A DNA stretch of 56,228 nucleotides. Origin: an uncultured Saprospiraceae bacterium. Lineage in GTDB: Bacteria; Bacteroidota; Bacteroidia; Chitinophagales; Saprospiraceae. The position numbers and the translations under genes were made by a program. The notes below the pieces were generated by a model, which saw nothing but the letters and a program-made list of their open reading frames with translations, was not told where the DNA came from and searched no databases. The stretch is taken from contig CALLLR010000002.1 in the NCBI GenBank assembly GCA_938008185.1, positions 1-56,228 of the forward strand, written 5' to 3'. Shown in pieces: positions 7,339 to 16,374 of the stretch (the stretch's first letter is position 1; every line of letters starts with the position of its first letter).

Positions 7339-7974
7339 ATGAATAAACGAATTAAACTTACCGGCGAGGACTTTGCCAATATCCTGACCCATAGCCTGGG
7401 CCTGATCTTTTTTTTGGCGGCAACGCCATTCCTAATTTATCAATTTTTACAGTCCACTAGTATTTTGGCGGTTTTTGGAATTAGTATTTTCTGCTGCTCA
7501 CTCGTAATGGTATATTTATCTTCTACCATCTACCATTCCGTGACGACGCAACGCAGCCGGCGGATTCTAAAAATTATTGACCATATCTGTATTTATTTTT
7601 TAATTGCGGGAACCCATACCCCGTTGATTTTTTTGTACATGGACCATTTTTACGGTTGGATTTTCGCGGCCGTACTCTGGCTTTTCGTAGTAGCCGGGAT
7701 ATTCTATAAGGTATTCCTGATTGGTAAATACCAAAAATTGTCTTTATTCCTGTACTTTATGATGGGCTGGAGCGCCGTTTTCACGCTGCCTTTTATGTGG
7801 ACTTTCATTCCGGGTATCACGCTCCTTCTTTTAGGAATCGGTGGATTATTCTATTCTTTGGGCACCATCTTTTTTGTATGGGAAAAACTACCCTATAACC
7901 ACGCTATCTGGCACCTCTTTGTAATCGGAGGCAGTATCAGTCACTTTTTCGCCTTTGTTTATTGTATTGAATAG
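7339..7974 (+). CDS. Hemolysin III family / PAQR-type integral membrane protein
   Basis: The 211-residue product has about seven hydrophobic transmembrane segments. It carries the conserved TrhA/HlyIII/PAQR pattern: E-x-F-A-N-x-x-THSLG near residue 10-18, SSTIYHS at ~54-60, DHICIYFLIAGTHTPL at ~78-93, and a C-terminal HAIWHLFVIGGSISH. The conserved Ser, Asp and His residues of this superfamily form a metal site. Members affect membrane lipid homeostasis; the hemolysin name is historical. The length is standard. The start is chosen at the ATG that directly precedes the conserved cytosolic N-terminus. A structured element with a terminator sits upstream. Confidence 0.9.
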   Translation: MNKRIKLTGEDFANILTHSLGLIFFLAATPFLIYQFLQSTSILAVFGISIFCCSLVMVYLSSTIYHSVTTQRSRRILKIIDHICIYFLIAGTHTPLIFLYMDHFYGWIFAAVLWLFVVAGIFYKVFLIGKYQKLSLFLYFMMGWSAVFTLPFMWTFIPGITLLLLGIGGLFYSLGTIFFVWEKLPYNHAIWHLFVIGGSISHFFAFVYCIE

Positions 7975-8061
7975 TTAGGAATACAACTTACGGTCTGAAG
8001 CAAGCATACTATTAATCATCAAATTTTAAAATAAGAACCCTGTTTTAAGCATAAAAACAAC

Positions 8062-9201
8062 TTAAGGTCGAATTACCATCAACCTTTTAGTCTTCAATAT
8101 TTTCCCTCTGGCATCCATCAGGTTATATAAATACGTCCCTTTCTGTAGTGTATCAATATTAATTCCTACGGTGCGATTGCCGTTAATCTGATATTTTTTA
8201 TTCACCACTTCTTTACCCAGGATATTAAAAATTCTAAAAGTATAATTACCAGGAGTAATATTCAAAAAATTGATTCGTACATTGTTGATCGCTGGATTTG
8301 GATAAGCAAAAATATCTGCTCTGCCAGTATTCACGTAGCGTACATTGGTAACTACGTCGTTGGATTTATAAGTTACCGCTATCGGCGTTTCCGTCTCATC
8401 ATTTGTAACGGTCACTTCTGCAATATTTTCTTTTTCCTGGTCATTAACAAAAATATAAGTTGTCAAAGTATCGGGTCCTAAAAACTCACCACCCAAAAAC
8501 TCGGTTACATCCACCCACGTAGCAAAAGGTCCGATCCCTACTCTGGCTTCGACAATTGTCTCTCTTATTTCCGTCCTCTTTTCGCGTAGTACCTCGTAAG
8601 TTCCCCCCGGAATAGATAAGGTTCCCCAACCGTCAACTACATCCGTACGGGTAGCCGCTACGCGCAGTCGGATGGAATCCGGTACAATTGGTAGATCATT
8701 GGTAATCTCACCCGGCAAAGAATCCGTAGGAAACGCAACTAAAATAGCATATGCTGAATTATTAATATCGAAAAAATTCATGGGCGCTCTACGCTCTACA
8801 ATCGGAGGAGAAAAAGGTACCCGAACGTTTATCCCCAAATTAGCTGGATCCGGTCCTACATATCCGACCAATTGATAAAGGCTGGCATTTGTAGAAGCGT
8901 ACGTCTCTCCACCCGTTCCGTCGTCCCCTACCGGAAATAAAAGATTAGCGTTGGGAAATAAATCTGCATTGGCTCCCGCAGAGGCCGGAAGTACCCGTGC
9001 CTCGGCGGTAACACCTTGTAAACTGCTAAAGTCCCAGACCTGATTTCCTCCGGGTGCCGTTATTAAAATTCCTTCCGGAGCACCATCTACCGCTGTACGC
9101 AGGGTATCTCCTATCTCCGGAAAGGTGGCACTGGTTACGGTGATTTGTCCCAGTAAATGGAAACTAAATAACGTAAATATAAAGAGTAGCGTTTTTTTCA
9201 T
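8062..9201 (-). CDS. Secreted protein with T9SS type A sorting domain
   Basis: The 379-residue product starts with a clear signal peptide (MKKTLLFIFTLFSFHLLGQ). Residues ~20-295 form a beta-rich mature region of unknown function (VWDFSSLQGV, a family-like motif seen in other Bacteroidota secreted proteins). From ~296 there is a Por_Secre_tail domain (FAYPNPAINNVRINF, FRIFNILGKEV, LQKGTYLYNL, KRLMVIRP), which directs outer-membrane translocation by T9SS and attachment at the surface. It is convergent with the hemolysin III gene and shows no operon partner. No enzymatic motif is visible. Confidence 0.85.
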   Translation of the reverse strand: MKKTLLFIFTLFSFHLLGQITVTSATFPEIGDTLRTAVDGAPEGILITAPGGNQVWDFSSLQGVTAEARVLPASAGANADLFPNANLLFPVGDDGTGGETYASTNASLYQLVGYVGPDPANLGINVRVPFSPPIVERRAPMNFFDINNSAYAILVAFPTDSLPGEITNDLPIVPDSIRLRVAATRTDVVDGWGTLSIPGGTYEVLREKRTEIRETIVEARVGIGPFATWVDVTEFLGGEFLGPDTLTTYIFVNDQEKENIAEVTVTNDETETPIAVTYKSNDVVTNVRYVNTGRADIFAYPNPAINNVRINFLNITPGNYTFRIFNILGKEVVNKKYQINGNRTVGINIDTLQKGTYLYNLMDARGKILKTKRLMVIRP

Positions 9202-9343
9202 ATTAAATTATTTACAAAGCTGTTTAAAAACCCATGTTACAGCATATTAAAGCTAAATTACTAATTAAAAGGCTAAGACGTTGTTAAATGTTCTTAAAAG
9301 ACCTGGTTAATGGGTACAAGTTGCTTTAATCTGGCTGAAATTG

Positions 9344-9394
9344 CGAGATTTAAGGTATAAAATCCTGTCCTTGTCAGACCTGCCGACAATCTCG
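9344..9394. repeat. Nested inverted repeats downstream of the ABC transporter
   Basis: CGAGATT (9344-9350) pairs with AATCTCG (9388-9394), and an inner TTGTC (9371-9375) can pair with GACAA (9385-9389). The two pairings share bases, so they are alternative folds. The element lies between the 3' end of the ABC transporter and the 5' end of the T9SS cargo gene on the minus strand. It has no T run, so it is not a classic terminator. Confidence 0.35.
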
Positions 9395-9405
9395 GTAAAT
9401 CCTCT

Positions 9406-11229
9406 TTACCCTTCCAAATTTTGTAAATTAACCAAACTGCGGTAGGTTCCTTTTTGTTCCATCAGTTGTTGATGATTGCCCCGTTCGGTGATCCGGCCAG
9501 CTTCCAGCACCAAGATTTCGTCGGCCATTTGAACGGTGGCGAGACGATGAGCGATGACAATCGCAGTTCGATTTTTCATCAGTTTATTAAGCGCATCCTG
9601 TACCAGTTGTTCCGACTCGGCGTCAAGGGCAGAGGTCGCTTCGTCCAGGATTAAAATAGCTGGATTTTTTAGGATAGCTCTGGCAATAGTCAGTCGCTGC
9701 TTTTGACCACCACTTAGTTTATTTCCCCGATCACCAATGACGGAATCATATCCCTGTTCGGTCGCCATGATAAATTCGTGGGCATTCGCAATTTTAGCAG
9801 CTTCAATTACCGCTGCTCTGTTCTTTCCTTTGGTTCCAAAAAGAATATTATTATAAATTGTATCGTGAAATAATATCGGCTCCTGTGAGACAATTCCCAG
9901 CTGATTCCTCAAGTCTGATATTTTTAAAGTTCGGATGTCCCGATGGTCTATCAAAATACGACCTACCGTAGGATCATAAAATCGAGCTAGTAGATCAACG
10001 AATGTACTTTTCCCACTTCCCGATGCGCCCACTAAGGCAATTACTTTTCCCTTAGGAATTTCTAAATTAATACCTTCCAGAACGTTGCCTTCCGTCTTCA
10101 AATAACTAAAGCCAACCCCTTCATACCGAATAGACGTTTCAAAAACAGAAAATGGTTGGGCATTTTTGGATTTGATAATAGTCGGCACAATTTCTAAAAC
10201 TTGATCAATTCGGGTCGCTGCTGCCAGTCCTTTTTGCACATTAAAATAAGCACTCGAAAAAGATTTGGCAGGTGCGATAATATTAAAAAATGCGTATAGA
10301 AAAGCAAAAAAAGTGGGTGCCGAAAGTTTATTCACAAATACCTGCTGCGCTCCAAACCATAGCAAGGCTGCCACAACTACAATCCCCAAAAACTCGGATA
10401 AGGGACTTGCCAGATTCTTTCTCCACAATAGTCGATTCATGGCGTTGCGATAATTGTTATTAATCCTGGTATAATGCTTATTTCTGAATTTTTCAGCGGC
10501 GAAGCCTTTAATAATTTTTATACCTGATAATGACTCTTCCACGTTAGCAATCATCTCTCCCATACTTTCCTGAACAACCACTGAATCTTTTTTTAATCGC
10601 TTCCCGATACCCCCGATTACCAAAACCGTAAAAATTAACAATCCAAAAACAAATAACATCAGCCCCGGACTAAAATAAATCATCACCGCCAGACTACCCA
10701 GCATAATTAGCGGGTCTCTTACGATGGTCACCATCATACTGAGGATACTAATTTCCACTTCCTGAACGTCTACGGTCAGTCTGGACAATAAGTCTCCTTT
10801 TCGTTCTTCAGAATAATAACTAAGCGGTAGATCAAGAAATTTGGCGTATAACTGTTGCCGTATATCACGAACAATACCGTTACGGATCGGGGCCATAAAA
10901 GCCGCAGCCAGGTAGTGAAATAAGTTTTTAAAAAAGAAAATGAAGACGATAAAAAAGCAGACATATTTGAGGGTAGTCGGTCTACCCTGTTCGACCACCA
11001 TGCTGGCAAAGCTATATTTCACCCAACCTATTATGCCGGGAACATTCCACCCAAAAGGAGGTGTCTCGGCTACTTCGGGTGCCGTTCCAATCAGGATATG
11101 TAAAAAAGGAATAATCGCCGGGATGCTGATCACGGTGAAAAATGCCATTAAAACATTAGACAAGATATTGGCAAATAATAACTTACGGTACGGTACTAAG
11201 TAACGGGTAAGTTTTTTCAGCTGCCTCAT
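9406..11229 (-). CDS. ABC exporter, fused permease and ATPase (MsbA-like)
   Basis: This 607-residue half-transporter has an N-terminal transmembrane domain (~1-330, six hydrophobic segments) and a C-terminal nucleotide-binding domain. The NBD has Walker A GASGSGKST, Q-loop VSQEPILF, signature LSGGQKQRL, Walker B AILILDEATSALD and H-loop IVIAHRLAT. The architecture matches MsbA/BmrA type homodimeric exporters of lipids or drugs. It follows accC by 26 bp on the same strand, so it may be the last gene of the fabH-efp-accBC unit, and a lipid-export role would fit that setting (inference). Substrate cannot be read from the sequence. Confidence 0.9.
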   Translation of the reverse strand: MRQLKKLTRYLVPYRKLLFANILSNVLMAFFTVISIPAIIPFLHILIGTAPEVAETPPFGWNVPGIIGWVKYSFASMVVEQGRPTTLKYVCFFIVFIFFFKNLFHYLAAAFMAPIRNGIVRDIRQQLYAKFLDLPLSYYSEERKGDLLSRLTVDVQEVEISILSMMVTIVRDPLIMLGSLAVMIYFSPGLMLFVFGLLIFTVLVIGGIGKRLKKDSVVVQESMGEMIANVEESLSGIKIIKGFAAEKFRNKHYTRINNNYRNAMNRLLWRKNLASPLSEFLGIVVVAALLWFGAQQVFVNKLSAPTFFAFLYAFFNIIAPAKSFSSAYFNVQKGLAAATRIDQVLEIVPTIIKSKNAQPFSVFETSIRYEGVGFSYLKTEGNVLEGINLEIPKGKVIALVGASGSGKSTFVDLLARFYDPTVGRILIDHRDIRTLKISDLRNQLGIVSQEPILFHDTIYNNILFGTKGKNRAAVIEAAKIANAHEFIMATEQGYDSVIGDRGNKLSGGQKQRLTIARAILKNPAILILDEATSALDAESEQLVQDALNKLMKNRTAIVIAHRLATVQMADEILVLEAGRITERGNHQQLMEQKGTYRSLVNLQNLEG

Positions 11230-11255
11230 ATTAGACTTAGTCTATTGTCGGAAAA

Positions 11256-12605
11256 TTATTTTTCGGGCTTTTCCATTTCAAAAGTCTGCAGGAATCCGGT
11301 ATGAAAATCACCATTTTTAAAACTTTCGTCCCGCATCAACTGCTGGTGAAAAGGTACCGTTGTTTTGATGCCTTCCACAATAAACTCATCCAGGGCACGT
11401 GCCATTTTGGTAATACATTCTTCTCTGGTCTGAGCACGACAGATCAGTTTAGCGATCATTGAATCGTAATAAGGAGGTACCGTATAGCCAGCATAAACGT
11501 GCGTATCTACCCGTACACCGTGTCCCTTCGAACTATGAAAGGAGGTGATCGTTCCCGGGCTGGGTCGGAAGTCATTAAATGGATCTTCGGCGTTGATTCG
11601 GCACTCAATAGCGTGCATCTGCGGAATATAATTTTTACCGGAAATAGGTTCTCCGGCGGCAATTTTGATTTGTTCTTTGATCAAGTCATGATCGATTACT
11701 TCCTCGGTCACCGTATGCTCTACCTGTATCCGGGTATTCATTTCCATGAAATAAAAGTTGCGGTGTTTGTCCACCAAAAATTCCACGGTTCCTACGCCCT
11801 CGTAATTAATCGCTTTACCAGCTTTGATCGCAGCAGCGCCCATTTTTTTACGTAAGGCGGTGGTCATAAAAGGAGAAGGAGATTCTTCCACTAATTTTTG
11901 GTGACGACGTTGAATAGAACAATCCCTTTCTGATAGGTGACAGACATTGCCCTGCTGATCGCCGGCAATCTGAATTTCAATGTGGCGGGGTTCTTCGATA
12001 AATTTTTCTACGTAAATACCGTCGTTGGCAAAAGATGCCTTGGCTTCTTGTCGAGCCTTTTCCCAGGCTTCTTCAAATCCATCTTGGTCCCATACAATCC
12101 GCATTCCTTTTCCACCACCACCAGCGGTAGCTTTCAGAATCACCGGAAATCCGGTGTCTTTCGCCGTTTGGATGCCCTGCTTTAAGTCTTTGATCAACCC
12201 ATCAGAACCGGGAACCACGGGAACACCCGCTTTGATCATGGTATCTTTGGCCGTTATTTTATCTCCCATCTTACGGATTTGATCCGGGCTGGGTCCAATA
12301 AACTTAATACCGTATTCGGTACAAACTTCCGCAAAGTCAGCATTCTCTGCCAAAAATCCGTAGCCAGGATGGATAGCATCGGCGTTGGTAATTTCGGCCG
12401 TAGCCATAATTTGTGGAATATTAAGATAAGAAAGAGATGAGGAAGGAGGCCCAATACAAACCGCTTCATCCGCAAAACGTACGTGCAAACTTTCACGATC
12501 GGCAGTAGAATAAATAGCAACTGTTTTAATGCCCATTTCTTTGCAGGTACGGATAATTCGCAGCGCAATTTCTCCCCGATTGGCAATCAATATTTTTTTA
12601 AACAT
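11256..12605 (-). CDS. accC: Acetyl-CoA carboxylase, biotin carboxylase subunit
   Basis: This is a 449-residue ATP-grasp enzyme that carboxylates the biotin carried by BCCP, the first half-reaction of malonyl-CoA synthesis. It starts with [18 protein letters not shown]. It contains the ATP lid glycine loop ([12 protein letters not shown]), the carboxylase motif [14 protein letters not shown], and the catalytic [14 protein letters not shown] segment. Its length matches bacterial AccC. It lies directly downstream of accB (50-bp gap with a hairpin) and upstream of the ABC exporter. Assignment is secure because accB is adjacent; propionyl/pyruvate carboxylase homologues are longer or have other partners. 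Confidence 0.96.
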   Translation of the reverse strand: MFKKILIANRGEIALRIIRTCKEMGIKTVAIYSTADRESLHVRFADEAVCIGPPSSSLSYLNIPQIMATAEITNADAIHPGYGFLAENADFAEVCTEYGIKFIGPSPDQIRKMGDKITAKDTMIKAGVPVVPGSDGLIKDLKQGIQTAKDTGFPVILKATAGGGGKGMRIVWDQDGFEEAWEKARQEAKASFANDGIYVEKFIEEPRHIEIQIAGDQQGNVCHLSERDCSIQRRHQKLVEESPSPFMTTALRKKMGAAAIKAGKAINYEGVGTVEFLVDKHRNFYFMEMNTRIQVEHTVTEEVIDHDLIKEQIKIAAGEPISGKNYIPQMHAIECRINAEDPFNDFRPSPGTITSFHSSKGHGVRVDTHVYAGYTVPPYYDSMIAKLICRAQTREECITKMARALDEFIVEGIKTTVPFHQQLMRDESFKNGDFHTGFLQTFEMEKPEK

Positions 12606-12634
12606 GGTCTTTTAATGAGTTAATGAACAATAAA

Positions 12635-12653
12635 ACTGTATTAAAAATACAGT
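12635..12653 (-). promoter_or_regulatory. Hairpin in the accB-accC spacer
   Basis: A perfect 8-bp stem, ACTGTATT with AATACAGT around a 3-nt loop, lies just after the accB stop and before accC. On the minus strand it is followed by a short T-rich run (TTTTATTG). It may be an mRNA-stability or partial-termination hairpin that lowers accC relative to accB. Confidence 0.45.
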
Positions 12654-12655
12654 CA

Positions 12656-13198
12656 CTACCCTTTAGGGTCGACTAGGAACAATACCTGATCGTACTGTAC
12701 CGGAGAAGCATCTTCAAGCATCACTTTGACAATCTTTCCACTTACTTCTGATTCAATCTCATTAAATAATTTCATGGCTTCTACAATACAAACCACGGTT
12801 CCTACCTCAATGGTATCGCCTGGCTTTACATATTGTGGTTTATCGGGAGAAGCAGATCGGTAGAAAGTCCCCACGATCGGAGAACGCACTTCTACATAGT
12901 TGCCTTCTGCGCTTTCGTTGGCTTCTTCCGAAGCAGCAGTACCGGCGTCATTGCTCGTATCTACTTTTGCAGAAGGGGTAGCAGCGAGAGGTGTCATTGG
13001 CACCTGCTGCATTTGAGCCATCGGAGCAGAAACTGGAACGATTTGTTGCGGTGATGATTGCATAATCTGAGGCATGCGATTTTTACCATATTTTTTCGTT
13101 CTGATAGAGAGATTAAAATCTCCGTCTTTCATTTTAAATTCTGTTAAGTTGGATTTATTAATCAACTTAATTAATTCTTGTATTTCTTTAAAAGTCAT
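12656..13198 (-). CDS. accB: Acetyl-CoA carboxylase, biotin carboxyl carrier protein
   Basis: This is the 180-residue BCCP. The N-terminal ~35 residues form the conserved helix region (FKEIQELIKLINKSNLTEFK). A Pro/Ala/Gln/Met-rich flexible linker covers ~45-98. The biotinyl domain occupies ~102-180 (VRSPIVGTFYRSASP, then EAMKLFNEIES). The biotinylated lysine is Lys143; the residue after KL is Phe where many BCCPs have Met. It works with AccC and with the carboxyltransferase AccAD, encoded elsewhere. The gene lies 30 bp after efp and 50 bp before accC in one minus-strand unit. Confidence 0.96.
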   Translation of the reverse strand: MTFKEIQELIKLINKSNLTEFKMKDGDFNLSIRTKKYGKNRMPQIMQSSPQQIVPVSAPMAQMQQVPMTPLAATPSAKVDTSNDAGTAASEEANESAEGNYVEVRSPIVGTFYRSASPDKPQYVKPGDTIEVGTVVCIVEAMKLFNEIESEVSGKIVKVMLEDASPVQYDQVLFLVDPKG

Positions 13199-13228
13199 AG
13201 TTAGTTATATTTGCTTTCAGGGTTGAAG

Positions 13229-13795
13229 TTATTGTTTAACACGTTCTACGTAGCTGGCGTTGCGGGTATCAATTTTAATCATATCACCTTCATTAACGAA
13301 AAGGGGAACTCGAATTTCGGCTCCGGTTTCCATTTTTGCGGGCTTAAGTGTATTAGTAGCGGTGTCTCCTTTGACACCAGGCTCGGTGTAGGTTACTTTT
13401 AGGTTGATATACTGAGGCATATCCACGGTGAGCGGAATTTCCTTCTCCGCATGAAAAAGTATTTCAACGCTGGAGCCCTCTTTTATGAGAAGTGGATTTT
13501 CGAGCAAATTTTCGGGGATTCTTGTTTGCTCATACGTTTCATTATTCATAAAATGATATCCCATATCATCGTTGTAGAGAAACTGAAATTTTCTGCGTTC
13601 TACCCGAACGATGTCAATCTTATGACTAGAAGGCCAAGTATTATCTATTACTTTACCGGAAGTCAGACTTTTAAGTTTAGTACGAACAAAAGCAGGTCCT
13701 TTACCAGGTTTTACGTGCTGAAATTCTACTACGGAGTAAATATCATTATTAAATTCGATACACAATCCATTACGGATTTCGGAAGTATTTGCCAT
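13229..13795 (-). CDS. efp: Translation elongation factor P
   Basis: EF-P relieves ribosome stalling at polyproline stretches by binding between the P and E sites. The 188-residue product has the three-beta-barrel layout. The modification loop is KPGKGPAFVR with Lys32 at the tip, the position modified in lysine-type EF-Ps. The conserved signature YTEPGVKGDTAT and the end (VPLFVNEGDMIKIDTR) are complete. It sits between fabH (62-bp gap) and accB (30-bp gap), a conserved neighbourhood. The window encodes several Pro-rich proteins, so EF-P has obvious clients here. Confidence 0.97.
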   Translation of the reverse strand: MANTSEIRNGLCIEFNNDIYSVVEFQHVKPGKGPAFVRTKLKSLTSGKVIDNTWPSSHKIDIVRVERRKFQFLYNDDMGYHFMNNETYEQTRIPENLLENPLLIKEGSSVEILFHAEKEIPLTVDMPQYINLKVTYTEPGVKGDTATNTLKPAKMETGAEIRVPLFVNEGDMIKIDTRNASYVERVKQ

Positions 13796-13857
13796 GGCAA
13801 GGATTAATTTTGGTAAATAATTGCAAATTTACATTTTTTAGAACAAAAGTCACGAAC

Positions 13858-14847
13858 TCAGTAAGCCCAGGTGAGATAAGTAGTACCCCACGTAAAACCG
13901 CCTCCAAATGCTGTTAAGAGTATTTTATCTCCTTTTTTAAATTTATTTTCCCATTCCCAAAGGCACAATGGTAAGGTTCCAGAGGTAGTATTGCCATACT
14001 TTTGAATATTAACCACTACCTTTTCCATCGGAAAATTAAGACCTTCTGCTACGGAAGATATGATCCGGATATTGGCCTGATGTGGGATTACCCAGCTAAT
14101 ATCATCCGCTTCCAGATTATTTCGCTTCATTACCTCTTCGGTGGTACTAATCATCCCCCGTACCGCTGACTTAAAAACTGGACGTCCTTCCTGGTAGACG
14201 AAGTGTTCCTTGGCATTTACTGTTTCCAGACTTGGTGGTTTTAGAGATCCACCCGCTTTCATGTGCAAATGATGACGTCCAGCGCCATCTCCTCTCAAAA
14301 TAGCATCCTGCATGCCCAATCCATCATAATTTGGCTCCAGCAAAACCGCTCCTCCTCCGTCTCCAAAGATCACACAAGTTGTCCGATCTGTATAATCCAG
14401 AATAGAAGACATCACATCCATTCCAATTACAATTACTTTTTTATAAGTTCCTGATTTGATAAATTGTTCACCAGTAGTCAACGCAAATAAAAATCCGCTA
14501 CATGCCGCGTTTATATCAAAACCAAAGGCATTATTAATTCCCACTTTATCGCAGATAGTATTAGCCGTATCCGGGAAAATCATATCTCCCGTAATGGTCG
14601 CACAAATAACTAAATCTATTTCATCGGGATTGGTATTGGTTTTTTCTAACAACTCTTTCACCATTTCGTACCCCATATCTGAGGCTGCCAATCCTTCTCC
14701 CTTTAAAATCCGACGTTCTTTGATGCCCGTACGACTGCTAATCCACTCATCATTGGTATCTACCATGGATTCCAACTCCTTATTGGTAAGAATATAGTCA
14801 GGGACGTACCCATGAACACCCGTAATTGCTGCTAAAATATCTGACAT
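13858..14847 (-). CDS. fabH: Beta-ketoacyl-ACP synthase III
   Basis: FabH condenses acetyl-CoA with malonyl-ACP to start fatty acid synthesis. The 329-residue product carries the complete catalytic triad: Cys116 in DINAACSGFLFAL, His in WVIPHQANIRI, and Asn in KYGNTTSGTLPL. N-terminal signatures NDEWISSRTGIKERR and the C-terminal AFGGGFTWG are typical. It is the first gene of the minus-strand run fabH-efp-accB-accC-ABC exporter. The plsX and rpmF genes often found before fabH are not adjacent here. A large inverted repeat lies 19-90 bp upstream of the start. Confidence 0.96.
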   Translation of the reverse strand: MSDILAAITGVHGYVPDYILTNKELESMVDTNDEWISSRTGIKERRILKGEGLAASDMGYEMVKELLEKTNTNPDEIDLVICATITGDMIFPDTANTICDKVGINNAFGFDINAACSGFLFALTTGEQFIKSGTYKKVIVIGMDVMSSILDYTDRTTCVIFGDGGGAVLLEPNYDGLGMQDAILRGDGAGRHHLHMKAGGSLKPPSLETVNAKEHFVYQEGRPVFKSAVRGMISTTEEVMKRNNLEADDISWVIPHQANIRIISSVAEGLNFPMEKVVVNIQKYGNTTSGTLPLCLWEWENKFKKGDKILLTAFGGGFTWGTTYLTWAY

Positions 14848-14865
14848 TTCCTCATTTTGAATTGA

Positions 14866-14937
14866 GAAGTTGCTTAAGAATCAAGGACAATGGCTACGGC
14901 TAAGTCATTGACAACGTGAACATTCTTAAGTAACTTC
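14866..14937. repeat. Long inverted repeat upstream of fabH
   Basis: GAAGTTGCTTAAGAAT (14866-14881) and its complement at 14922-14937 match at 15 of 16 positions. Inside the 40-bp loop, CAATG (from 14888) and CATTG can form a second stem. The whole could fold into one 72-nt hairpin in the fabH 5' leader or form a cruciform. The rest of the 408-bp gap between fabH and the thioredoxin gene shows no gene I can support. Confidence 0.6.
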
Positions 14938-15255
14938 AGAGACTTGAATCCGAAAGAACAAGTCTATTGAATAAAATAAACGCTTAAAGCACTTACATTT
15001 CTGTATTAAATCGCCTTTAAACTGCTTTGACTTTCAAAAGACCCGCAAGTTAGAAAAAATAGTGCAGTTATACCCCAAAGGGGACGGAATAAATATCCTG
15101 TCCGTGCTAAACTTCTTAGAATTATTTCATTCCAGATATTCAAAAAAACGCCCTTATTGGCTGGCATCATATTTGCATAATCTTAATGTATTCTATTTTG
15201 GGAGGATTCGCATTACCCAATTCGCCCATTTTACCACCCATTAAAATTATAAACT

Positions 15256-16305
15256 ATGAACCGGTTGATTTTAAAATACGGCCTTCTCGTGTGCTGTCTT
15301 CCCATTATACTGGGTGCAACCCTAACTACTAAAGGATTACGCTTTCATACTAATCTAACTGCCGCTAAACAATTAGCCGCCAGTGAAGGTAAACTTTATT
15401 TGGTTGATTTTACCGCCAAATGGTGCATGCCCTGCCAATGGATGGAAGAAACTACTTTCGCCGATCAGCGGGTAATCAATTATATGAAAGAAAATTACGT
15501 AGCGGTGAAAATTGATATTGACGATTTTGACGGATTTGCTCATAAGCAACTTTACGGTATTAAGAAACTTCCTTCTATATTAATTTTTAATTCTAAAGGA
15601 GTACTACTCGAACAGTATACCGGGTCGCACGCTCCCAGTGGATTATTAAAGATTCTGGAGGAACACAATCAGCCGAATAACCGCATCAAGCCTGGTCCGA
15701 CCAATATTGCTGCCAGACCGATCTCCGAAGATCCGGCAATAAATCACCAGAGAACTCGCCCACAAACGATTGAGGCACACAAAATAAAGAAAAATAAATT
15801 AGCTCCTACTCCACTAGCTAAAGTAGAGAAACCAGCTAATAAACCTAATAAAGTAGCGGCCAGACCTCCTTTAAATCCGGCACGGAAGCCTTCCAGTTAC
15901 TCCGTTCCTGGTCGTAAATTGACACCAGCAAAGAAAATAAATCGTCCAGCAGCTACTACTACCTTCGCTCCAACGACTACCAACCACGATAGTGCTCCTG
16001 CCGCGGCCCCCGAAATAATGAGCGACGAGGGATTGTTTAAATTTACGGTGAGCCGTCAGAAGCGAGATGGATTTTCCGTTCAAGTAGGCGTTTTTGCGGA
16101 CTACGGTAATGTACTTCGGGAAGTAGAAAAATTAGAAAAATCATTTGGAAAAGATATTTTAGTACAGATCAGTAAGCTGGAAACAAAAACCGTATATAAA
16201 GTGCTCGTTGGCCATTTTAATGATCATACCACCGCAAGTGCTTTCAAGGAAGTAGTAATTGCCAACGGTAGTGAAGGTATGGTTAAAGACCTTGCTAGTT
16301 TATAA
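15256..16305 (+). CDS. Thioredoxin-fold protein fused to a C-terminal SPOR domain
   Basis: The 349-residue product has an N-terminal hydrophobic signal (residues ~5-24), so it acts in the periplasm or is anchored in the inner membrane. A thioredoxin-like domain occupies ~28-140. It has the active-site Cys57-Met-Pro-Cys60 (AKWCMPCQWMEE) and a cis-Pro motif KKLPSILIF. A basic, Pro/Ala/Lys-rich linker (~145-265) follows. The end is a SPOR domain (~272-349, FSVQVGVFADYGNVLREVEKL ... KVLVGHFNDHTTASAFKEVV). SPOR domains bind septal peptidoglycan, so the enzyme may be tethered to the cell wall (inference). The intergenic start ATG is preceded by an A/T-rich stretch. hutI follows 69 bp later but has its own promoter box. 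Confidence 0.85.
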   Translation: MNRLILKYGLLVCCLPIILGATLTTKGLRFHTNLTAAKQLAASEGKLYLVDFTAKWCMPCQWMEETTFADQRVINYMKENYVAVKIDIDDFDGFAHKQLYGIKKLPSILIFNSKGVLLEQYTGSHAPSGLLKILEEHNQPNNRIKPGPTNIAARPISEDPAINHQRTRPQTIEAHKIKKNKLAPTPLAKVEKPANKPNKVAARPPLNPARKPSSYSVPGRKLTPAKKINRPAATTTFAPTTTNHDSAPAAAPEIMSDEGLFKFTVSRQKRDGFSVQVGVFADYGNVLREVEKLEKSFGKDILVQISKLETKTVYKVLVGHFNDHTTASAFKEVVIANGSEGMVKDLASL

Positions 16306-16362
16306 GCAATCGTTTGACCATTGTTTTTGTCTTTTAGTAAGAATGATGATCATCTGTTTTTA

Positions 16363-16370
16363 TACCTTTG
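16363..16370 (+). promoter_or_regulatory. -7 promoter box TACCTTTG decides hutI start
   Basis: TACCTTTG matches TAnnTTTG and ends 4 bp before the ATG at 16375. The predicted transcription start coincides with that ATG, which rules out the longer TTG-initiated frame from 16321 and predicts a leaderless hutI mRNA. Confidence 0.55.
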
Positions 16371-16374
16371 CGGT

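Noticed and set aside
15062-15244. 60-codon ORF upstream of the thioredoxin-SPOR gene
   Set aside because: No recognisable composition, start context or homology pattern; it overlaps the region where the promoter of the next gene should be.
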